From Phlyctochytrium arcticum (Eukaryota; Chytridiomycota; Chytridiomycetes; Chytridiales; Chytridiaceae): 64,000 nt of DNA. Location: positions 1,302,001-1,366,000 of the forward strand of contig JAHLKI010000003.1 in NCBI GenBank assembly GCA_025602905.1, read 5' to 3'. The notes beneath the pieces are model-generated. The model ran no database searches, was not told where the DNA came from, and worked only from the letters and a program-made list of their open reading frames with translations. Position numbers and translations under genes: made by a program. Each line of letters starts with the position of its first letter. Within the stretch, counting starts at the first letter, position 1. Below, in pieces: positions 57,270-64,000 of the stretch.

Positions 57270-59086
57270 GGTTAAGTTGCTGATGGTAGCCCTAGCCTTG
57301 ATGGCCTTCCACAACTGGTAGCCCTAGCCTTGATGGCCTTCCACAACTGATTCCTGCGCGAATACCACTGACGCTGCGAGCTTCTCCACACGGATCCATA
57401 AGTCGTGTCCATGTAACGGATGGACCTACCACCATTCGACCTCTCAAACCCTTCTGCATACTCAAGCCACGCGTCTTTCACTGTTTGGAGGCTGCGGTCC
57501 ATCACATACGGGGGGATGGGACGATTTGCTGACGCCGCTGATGCTGATGCTGATGCTGTTATTGAGGGTGCACTATTGTGGGCAGCTGTGGCATGGGAGT
57601 TGGATGCGCCTATTTCATTGAATTAGTTTCGGCAAATCTGTGACTCTGCAGCGCCATGTCGAATGGAGAGGGCAAATGCTGATATAGTATACCTGCTACC
57701 GGACCAGTCAAATGAGAAATGACACGTTGTCCCTCTGGTGTGCGTGCCGCTGCCATGAAGGATCCAACAAATGAAGTAACGCGAGAACTTTCGGCAGTGG
57801 TGGTTTCCATTCTTGCCTAGGGTAAACTAGTCAAACTTGTGATTTCAAGTGAAACAACAACAGGCATAACCAGACCTGACTGATCTGCATCTGCATGAGA
57901 TCGCGAATGAGGGCATTATGGCTCTCTTCCATTCGACGTTGTCCATCCAGCATTTGGTTCTGCTGCGCCTGGAGCTGATCGACTTTACTGTTGGTTTCGG
58001 TGCTTGCAACTGCAATGTTGGTTCTGATGGATGCGTGGCCAGAGGCGACAACATTGACCAGCTCTGGAACTACTTGCTGTAAAGTGGTGATGCAGGGGTC
58101 TTCTGCGGTGGCTGCGGCCTGCTTCAGTCGGGTTGCAAAGTCGTTAAATGAGGCGGATTGAAATATACAATGTCGCCACATAGCATTGCCAGCATAGATC
58201 TCGCGTAGAAAAACGGCATCCTGTAAGATTACAGGTCTCATCACCTGGTGGAAAAAAGACGCGTCAACGGAAGAGAAAACAAGAAGGAATTATAACGGTA
58301 CATACTTGCAGGGCTTCCAGAAAGTGAACAGATGCAATTTCTCGTTCACCGCCAGCACGGACTCTCGCACGGATCTTTTCCAACTGCGGTTCGACAAATG
58401 GGAAAATCTTGGCTATCAACTCCGCTGGAGGATCGATGGCCGCACGAGGCAGCCAGAAACTTCCACCCTCTACAAGCTGCGTGAGTCTCATGAATAGACT
58501 TCAATCTCAGTATTTTCGCATGCAACCTTTCTTCCAGCCACCCAGGATTCGGATGCTGTTCATGGGGAGGTCGGTGGTATAGCAAGAATTTTTGGCGCCG
58601 CTCACCCATCCAGCAAGCCTGCGCAACTGCTCGGCATCTCCTCCTTGACGTTCCACCTCTTTAGCGCTTGCGTGCCGAAACAAGTGTGTAATTTTGGATG
58701 AGGGAATATCACATGCTGTGATCCCGGCTCTATAGATAGAGACAATGAGTGGTCATGAAAAGCCAAGATGACAGTCGGATCGGGTCATACTTCACGGCAT
58801 CTGCCCAATTCTGAGGATTGACCGGTTTCTCTGGAAAAAGAATGTTAGTTGGTATACGTAGGAGCTTTTGCTATGTATAAATACGCGCAATAAATGCCTT
58901 TGCCATGCTCGTCCTACTTTATGGTGCGGGCCCGGTAGTAATACATGTGGTACCATTCACCTCTGTCAGTAGTATCGGGCGGATCGGCTTTCTCAATTTC
59001 CCACAAGTAGAATAAATTGAACCCGACACCTGAGAATGCACATTGTTTGACGTCCCTGTGCCGCATCACGGCCTTATACTCGTGCC
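57270..59086 (-). pseudogene. Crypton-4: 3' part of a tyrosine recombinase element
   Basis: Minus strand. The first readable part, HEYKAVMRHRDVKQCAFSGV and LWEIEKADPPD (59085-58930), is the conserved RHRD block. Next, across an intron and frame changes, come KITHLFRHASAKEVERQGG (HxxR box) and NSCYTTDLPMNSIRILGGW with the likely catalytic Tyr (about 58690-58540), then FWLPRAAIDPPAELIAKIFP. A coiled-coil Gln-rich stretch follows (58000-57900). The GCR1_C-type tail is TVKDAWLEYAEGFERSNGG and RQWYSRRNQLWKAIKA. Closest to Crypton-1 in this window. The N-terminal half is absent; the element stops at the hairpin starting 59087. A 32-bp tandem duplication at 57284-57347 shifts the C-terminal frame. 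Confidence 0.78.
57284..57347. repeat. 32-bp tandem duplication in Crypton-4
   Basis: TGGTAGCCCTAGCCTTGATG and the following 12 bases occur twice, head to tail. The length is not a multiple of three. Confidence 0.9.
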
Positions 59087-59153
59087 GTGTCACGGTGCAT
59101 AACCGAATACTATGCGCTGGAGGCGCATAGTATTTGGTTATGCACCGTGACAC
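59087..59153. repeat. 31-bp near-perfect hairpin
   Basis: Left arm 59087-59117 (GTGTCACGGTGCATAACC...), right arm 59123-59153, loop TGGAG. Only one of 31 pairs is mismatched. It marks the point where Crypton-4 is truncated. Confidence 0.95.
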
Positions 59154-59282
59154 TAGAAGTTATCCCATATACGGTTTGACCAAATTTGCCCGAAAACAGG
59201 CCTAGATTCAAGATCTATCGACAGGATCTCGCCCAAGCTAATAGTATTTTTAATTTGTATATTACAATGATGTAATACAGAT

Positions 59283-59291
59283 GTATTCTAT
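59283..59291. repeat. 9-bp target duplication of MULE-E, left
   Basis: GTATTCTAT, repeated at 62108-62116. Confidence 0.95.
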
Positions 59292-59392
59292 GGACGTGAC
59301 TAGGAATTGTACAGTCGGGCTAGGAATTGTACAGTCGCACAGCCACCTGAAATATGAACCGCGCGCTATCTTGAATCTCCGCTCAGATTGAC
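59292..59392 (+). repeat. MULE-E left terminal inverted repeat
   Basis: Starts GGACGTGACTAGGAATTG. It contains a head-to-tail 20-bp repeat (GCTAGGAATTGTACAGTCG form), a possible double binding site for the transposase. Confidence 0.95.
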
Positions 59393-59562
59393 AAAGGTCA
59401 TTCCCTGCTGTGAGATCTGTACCAAGATCTGTACAATATCCAACGTGAGAGCTGTGTACGCACTACCCAACGTCACCTTTGAGTAAGAAGAGCCGCATAC
59501 TGCTTTCTTGACGAGCAGAATATAACCTATCCTTTCTATATTTCTTTTTGCCGCAGACCGTC

Positions 59563-61873
59563 ATGATTGCTGGACCGTACAGTGATCTTATTAAAGAAAG
59601 AGAAGCTTCATCAGCGATTCAAAGCCTGCAACATACCGGGCACATTACTCAAGATGGAAATAGTAGTAGTACTCAAGGTGGAAATAGTAGTACTACTATT
59701 GGGACCGCCCGGAGTGCCGATGCAGACGAACTGAAAGCGACAGCTTTTGACACCCTGGAGGAGCTCCTTACTCATGCAAAGGCGAATGCGGAAGCAAACG
59801 GTTTTGCTCTGACCAGAAGGAGTAACAATGAAAGGTTCTATCTTCAATGCGGTCGTTGGGGAACGCTCCGCGAGAAAAAGGAGGCAACCATGGAGTCTGA
59901 TTCAAAGACGCGCAATCGTTCAAGCTTACGATGCGGATGCCAATTTCAACAATACGTTGCCCAAGACAAAAGAGGGTTAAAGGGCCCCAAAAATCTATGG
60001 TACTTGCACAAATCCTCCATTGAACACAACCACAACAATTCCGCACCTGTAGCCTATGCTGCTTATCGACAGTTCAGCAATGTACATAAGGAGTACCTAA
60101 GGCAGCACGCAAGAACAACGGTGAAAGAGCTGGTTTTGTCATTTCGTAAAACCTTTCCGGGTCATCCGGTAATCGATAAGGATATTCGCAACTTCCGGAC
60201 GCTTGAGCAAATGGAAGCTGCGAAGGGCAGATCTGCTATAGAGTGCCTCTTGGACGGACTTCACCAACCCGAATCTAGCTATATGGTTAGCTACCAAACC
60301 AGTGATGATGGTGCTCTTACCCACTTGTTTTTCGCTCATGAGAAGAGCGTTGAGAAATTAAGGCAATTTCCGGACGTACTAATATTGGATTGTACTTATA
60401 AAACGAATAAGTGGCAAATGCCGCTTTTCAATATCCTCGGCATAGACAGCACTGGAATGTCCTTTACCGTAGGTTACGCGTTCTTACGGGGTGAGACTGA
60501 GGAAGACTACACTTGGGCCTTACAGAACCTAGCTGGCCTTCTGGTAGGCAGCCGCGGGATTAAGACAGTGTTCGTGGACTGCAGCCGTGCTTTGATGAAT
60601 TCCTTGGAGGCGGTCTTCCCAGGTATATTCCCAGCAGTTAATGAAAATGATTTGCGGTCTTTTAATTACTTTGCTCTAAGGTCTTAATGTTCTACTATGT
60701 ATTTTTCATATCGTGGAAAACGTGGGAGCTCAACTGCAGCGTAAATATCCTCACATATCGGACGAAGACAAGCAAAACATTCTTACTCTATGGAACGCTG
60801 TCGCCTACGCTGCATCCTTGGAAGATTATGCTGCAGCTGTTGGAGCCATCCGCAATGTACTCGATGACTACTACCCAGCGATGCGAATGTACCTAGAGGA
60901 TACATGGCTTGTGCATCATAAACGGTTTGTAAAATTTTGGACAAGCCAGGTATTAACGCTAGGCATTAGAGCCACATCGCGAGTCGAAGGCTCGCATCGC
61001 TGCCTCAAAGATTGGCTTCACAATGGGGTGGGAGACTTTTTGACCGTATTTTCCGCCATGGATACGTTCATCAACAAGCAACTCATTGACGTAGAGAACC
61101 AATACTTAAGAGAAAAAGACAGATTGTCCTCAAAGATGCACGAAATCTTAGACGAGACACACCAAATTCGGGAGCATGTTTCCAATGTGACCTTCAACGA
61201 TCACCTCCACGCCAATATCGAGGAGGCTCGCAAGCAGGGTCCTCTGCAGCAATGCAATCACCAATACGCTGTCACAATGGGCTTACCTTGTCCCGATCAA
61301 ATTCGCTATGATTACAACCTTACGATTCCGCTGTCGGCTATTCATCCCGCATGGAGATATGATCCTTGCAATGCCAGTATTGATTCCTACTTTCTCCCCG
61401 ACGCGACAACAGATTACCGTGCGCGTCTTGTCGCTGAGCTGGCAGCTGTTCAAAAGCGTTTCGATGCCCTACAAACAACATCTCAGCGACAGCGTGCGGT
61501 GCAACAGCTTAGCCAGGTGGGAGTGATCAGCGGTTCTGTCCTGAACCCGGTACGCACCAGGCGCGTCGATGTATTGGCGGAGCATCGGGCAGCATCCAAA
61601 CGTCAACGGATCGACACATCCACCCGTGCGGATCCTACTTTATCGGCGCATGTTGCGAGGGAGCAGCAGGAGCGTGCCGCCTCGTCCTCCGCCGCTAACA
61701 GGCAGAAGCCAAAGTGTAGCGTATGTCGGTCTGAAGACCACAAGGCAAACCGGTGCCCTGAAGCTTGCAGGAGAGAGGCCGCGCGTATTAATGCTGCCTG
61801 CGGAGTGAATGAACCGATTGAAGAGAAGATTGAAGAAGATATTAGTATCCTTATTGACATGTCACTTAGCTAG
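59563..61873 (+). CDS. MULE-E transposase, intact, two exons
   Basis: Exons 59563-60622 and 60681-61873 with a 58-nt GT-AG intron give 750 residues in one frame. The intron is supported because it joins SLEAVFP to GLNVLLCIFHIVENV, the expected order for MULE transposases. A FAR1-like head has FYLQCGRWG and SLRCGCQFQQY. The DDE core shows FPDVLILDCTYKTNKWQM, TVFVDCSRALMNSLE and TSRVEGSHRCLKDWL. The SWIM-like finger CNHQYAVTMGLPCPDQI lacks the usual final His. The zinc knuckle CSVCRSEDHKANRC lies near the C-terminus. ATG 59563 is the first in frame. The protein should mobilise MULE-E in the nucleus. Confidence 0.9.
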
Positions 61874-62006
61874 CTCAGATATTTCAGTTTCCTTCTAGAT
61901 AGCATATGCGTATAGGGTTTCTCCTAATTTTAGTGCCAGCTCTCATGTTTTAGTAATTCACATTGTCTTCATCCGCGTCAGTCAACGACGGCCACAGGGG
62001 CCAGTG

Positions 62007-62107
62007 GTCAATCTGAGCGGAGATTCAAGATAGCGCGCGGTCCATATTTCAGGTGGCTGTGCGACTGTACGATTCCTAGCCCGACTGTACGATTCCTAGT
62101 CACGTCC
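62007..62107 (-). repeat. MULE-E right terminal inverted repeat
   Basis: Reverse complement matches 59292-59392 with three differences. Confidence 0.95.
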
Positions 62108-62116
62108 GTATTCTAT
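62108..62116. repeat. 9-bp target duplication of MULE-E, right
   Basis: GTATTCTAT, identical to 59283-59291. Confidence 0.95.
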
Positions 62117-62274
62117 CGATAGAATCTTGACCAAATATCCGAGCGGCCACATACTCATTCGACTCTAACTCTAATCTATCAATAGAATGTTGACCAGATC
62201 CAAAATCGAGTCAAATCCGAGGGCAACCGCCCACATCTTGAATCTTGTGGCATATTTGCCCCGAAGGTCCCCAT

Positions 62275-62400
62275 CTACATGTCGCTACTTGTCGCTAAAC
62301 TTTTAGCAAAAAGTCGGAAAAATACCACAAACGTAATAAACGTTTAAGTGTATTTTACTTTTGTGGCAAAATCACGAGTTTTTCAAATTGCTGAATATGA
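62275..62400 (+). repeat. AT-rich intergenic block, copy 1
   Basis: 126 bp starting CTACATGTCGCTACTTGTCG, matching 62990-63115 with about seven differences; weaker similarity continues for another 60 bp. It contains an imperfect hairpin between CCACAAACGTAA and TTACTTTTGTGG. Confidence 0.9.
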
Positions 62401-62476
62401 GGAATATGAGGAAATGTGTAGGAGTGTGATTAGAAGACCCTCACCGCGACAAAACGCAACGGTCTCGACACTAACT

Positions 62477-62890
62477 CTAAACTATCAGTATTACTTCTGG
62501 CTCGATGACGTCATCCGCCGCTGCATCTTCCACTGTCACGTTTCTTGTCCAGATTTCCATTAGTGTCTGGTATGAATCTCGAATATCCATCGGTAATGCC
62601 TTCACATCGACGCGGCTTTGTTTCCTTATGCTGAAGGCTAGCTTCTTTGATATTCTGCCGTCCTTCACTGATAATGAAGTTATATTCTTCTTCTTCATCT
62701 CTTGCTTGATATATTCTAAAGCTGCGGTGTGCTTCTTGACGACTCTATTTGCCGCCTCGTATTCTGCTGATATGTCAAGGTTGATAAACTCCAATACTCC
62801 TCCTCCAATCGACTCATTGCTCTTTGATGCTATCTTGATGCTATTTGGCGCTAACTTGATTCTAACTGATGCTGTGTGAGGCAGGTTCAT
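62477..62890 (-). CDS. small gene of unknown function, 137 residues
   Basis: Minus strand, ATG 62890. Lys-rich in the middle (HTAALEYIKQEMKKKNITSL), mostly helical, with ISKKLAFSIRKQSRVDVKAL and an acidic end. No family recognised. TATATAAA lies only 3 bp before this ATG, so the true start may be further in. It lies between the two copies of the AT-rich block, in a stretch with a different base composition from the rest, and on the same strand as the edge gene at 63451. Confidence 0.45.
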   Translation of the reverse strand: MNLPHTASVRIKLAPNSIKIASKSNESIGGGVLEFINLDISAEYEAANRVVKKHTAALEYIKQEMKKKNITSLSVKDGRISKKLAFSIRKQSRVDVKALPMDIRDSYQTLMEIWTRNVTVEDAAADDVIEPEVILIV

Positions 62891-62989
62891 CGCTTTATAT
62901 ACTCGTGATTGTATCTATACCTTTTCTTTGTATCGATAGGAAAGAACCAATTGAATCTCTTGCCGCTTACTCGCTCCTAAGGACCCATG

Positions 62990-63115
62990 CTACATGTCGC
63001 TACTTGTCGCTTAACTTTTAGCAAAAAGTAGGAAAAATACCACAAACATAATAAACGTTTAAGTGTATTTTACGTTTGTGGAATAATCACGACTTTTTCA
63101 AATTGCTGAATATGA
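62990..63115 (+). repeat. AT-rich intergenic block, copy 2
   Basis: Second copy of 62275-62400, 715 bp downstream. The hairpin arms here are CCACAAACATAA and TTACGTTTGTGG. Confidence 0.9.
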
Positions 63116-63331
63116 TGAAGTGTGTGGGAGATGTGATTACTTGGCCCTCCGCGCATCAAAACGCAACGGGAATGAAATATTCACTTTTCAGGATCTATCC
63201 CTATCATCTCGATACGGATACCTCACATTACCCCCGGCACACCACTCTATTCTTTATTGATTCGGAGATGATTTGGGCATGATTCTCCCATGATTATTTG
63301 AAGCTTTTATGTTACAAATTCTGTTATATTT

Positions 63332-63404
63332 TCGGCCGGCAGGGAGTCGAACACTGCATCGGGAATGCGATGAAACCTTATGATAACCTTTACACTACGG
63401 CCGG
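63332..63404 (-). tRNA. tRNA-like sequence, possibly degenerate
   Basis: The reverse complement has an A-box-like TAGTGTAAAGG and a B-box-like GTTCGACTCC at tRNA spacing, in a 73-nt unit with GC-rich ends. CGGCCG at both ends can pair (six pairs) and the T arm pairs with one mismatch. CATCG-CATTCC-CGATG can form the middle arm, but its loop has six bases, so no anticodon can be assigned. It may be a tRNA pseudogene or the head of a short interspersed element. Confidence 0.35.
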
Positions 63405-63450
63405 ATTTTTATGATTATATTCTTACTGTATCTTTATGTCCATTTCTTGT

Positions 63451-64000
63451 CTAGATCACATCGACTAGTGTACTGATTGAGAGTGTGACGTTCTCAGAAT
63501 ACTGGAATACCATGCGACAGTTGGTAGAAGGCTGCTGTCCAGCTTCGTGGATAGTCGTCATTTCCATAATACTATCAGTGCCAACAAACGAAAGGGCCGC
63601 ACTTGAAGATACATCAATACTTGGATATGAGAAGCCAGCGCTAAAGAACTTGTTTTGATAATCTGATAGAGAAGGTAAATCCAGTTCACCCACTGCGGAC
63701 AAGTAGTTACCCTTGATTTGAGAAATGAGCAATGTCTCAGGGTTCGCAGGTCCGTTAAGGAATCCAGTCATACCCGAGGGTGTCACGAGGTTACCGATCT
63801 GTATGAACCACTCTCGAAGGCCTTTACTTGACGAGATTTCATTCTTGTCAAGTGCAGGATTGGCAAGAAGGTCTTCATCTACGAAACTGAAATCAAAGGC
63901 CTTCAAACTTCGAACACCATTCATGTGAATACGGTAAGTTTGACGAGTAGATCCATTGCAAGCCAACTCTTGAGTAGAGTACCGTGTGTAGTCATAGAAT
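63451..64000 (-). CDS. C-terminal part of a beta-rich protein, possibly capsid-like; runs off the window
   Basis: An open frame on the minus strand from the window edge to TAG 63451, at least 183 residues with no N-terminus. It lacks Cys-rich or transposase motifs. The make-up is short strands and loops: IHMNGVRSLKAFDFSFVDED, REWFIQIGNLVTPSG, NKFFSAGFSYPSIDV and CRMVFQYSENVTLSISTLVD. This order loosely recalls C-terminal domains of jelly-roll major capsid proteins in viruses and virus-like elements. That is an impression from pattern only; an unrelated beta-sandwich protein is possible. The AT-rich setting and nearby repeats differ from the rest of the window. Confidence 0.3.
   Translation of the reverse strand, partial: FYDYTRYSTQELACNGSTRQTYRIHMNGVRSLKAFDFSFVDEDLLANPALDKNEISSSKGLREWFIQIGNLVTPSGMTGFLNGPANPETLLISQIKGNYLSAVGELDLPSLSDYQNKFFSAGFSYPSIDVSSSAALSFVGTDSIMEMTTIHEAGQQPSTNCRMVFQYSENVTLSISTLVDVI

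Larger units (their letters stand above)
59292..62107 (+). mobile_element. MULE-E, intact Mutator-like element
   Basis: 2,816 bp with 101-bp terminal inverted repeats that differ at three positions, a perfect 9-bp target duplication, and an uninterrupted transposase gene. Of all elements in the window this one shows the least decay. Confidence 0.97.

Noticed and set aside
1..64000. Intact Tc1/mariner transposase as source of the scars
   Set aside because: No frame with a mariner or Tc1 DDE/D pattern was found in this window.

Overview
This window looks like a transposon-dense region of a fungal nuclear genome. The basis is short GT-AG introns of about 58-99 nt, fungal-type transposable elements (Mutator-like elements with FAR1-like and SWIM zinc fingers, Cryptons with a GCR1_C-like DNA-binding tail, a chromodomain Ty3/gypsy element, a Plavaka-like relic), and almost no ordinary host genes. 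A basidiomycete or an early-diverging fungus fits best, but the window alone does not settle the phylum. All names rest on motif reading; no database search was possible.

Layout: (1) 0.25-4.64 kb, a decayed Ty3/gypsy element (E1), split by an intact Mutator-like element (MULE-1) and by a solo LTR of a second gypsy family. (2) 6.3-8.8 kb, a broken cysteine-rich/transposase-like gene (FamX-1). (3) 9-11.1 kb, old direct duplications. (4) 11.2-12.05 kb, a Plavaka-like relic. (5) 12.86-13.68 kb, a two-exon unknown gene with a TATA box. (6) 14.8-20.3 kb, MULE-B, split by a complete element of an unassigned family (U1) with terminal inverted repeats and an 8-bp target duplication. (7) 20.4-21.6 kb, MULE-C. 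(8) 23.4-29.4 kb, two Crypton relics. (9) 29.6-33 kb, MULE-D with its target duplication. (10) 33-35.2 kb, inverted and tandem repeats. (11) 35.3-39.7 kb, two convergent FamX genes, one carrying a DEDDy 3'-5' exonuclease domain. (12) 40.2-42.5 kb, a third Crypton with an N-terminal helix-turn-helix. (13) 43.7-56.3 kb, a three-layer nest: U2 contains MULE-2, which contains a 7.0-kb gypsy chromovirus (E2). (14) 57.3-59.15 kb, a fourth Crypton ending at a 31-bp hairpin. (15) 59.29-62.11 kb, an apparently intact MULE-E. (16) 62.3-64 kb, an AT-rich edge with a duplicated intergenic block, a small unknown gene, a tRNA-like sequence and the C-terminal part of a beta-rich, possibly capsid-like protein that runs out of the window.

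The most striking observation cuts across these elements. A 5-bp insertion, CTGTA or CAGTA at a TA dinucleotide (giving TACTGTA or TACAGTA), recurs in unrelated elements: in one terminal repeat of MULE-1, in the solo LTR, in the coding and 5' regions of U1, in the U2 leader, three times in E2, twice in FamX-2, once in FamX-3 and in a tandem repeat unit. Removing it restores reading frames or matches the sister copy. This is the footprint expected after excision of a Tc1/mariner (impala-like) transposon, yet no such transposon is visible here. Structurally intact candidates for activity are MULE-1 (583 codons) and MULE-E (750 codons). U1 is a 930-codon gene broken only by one such footprint.
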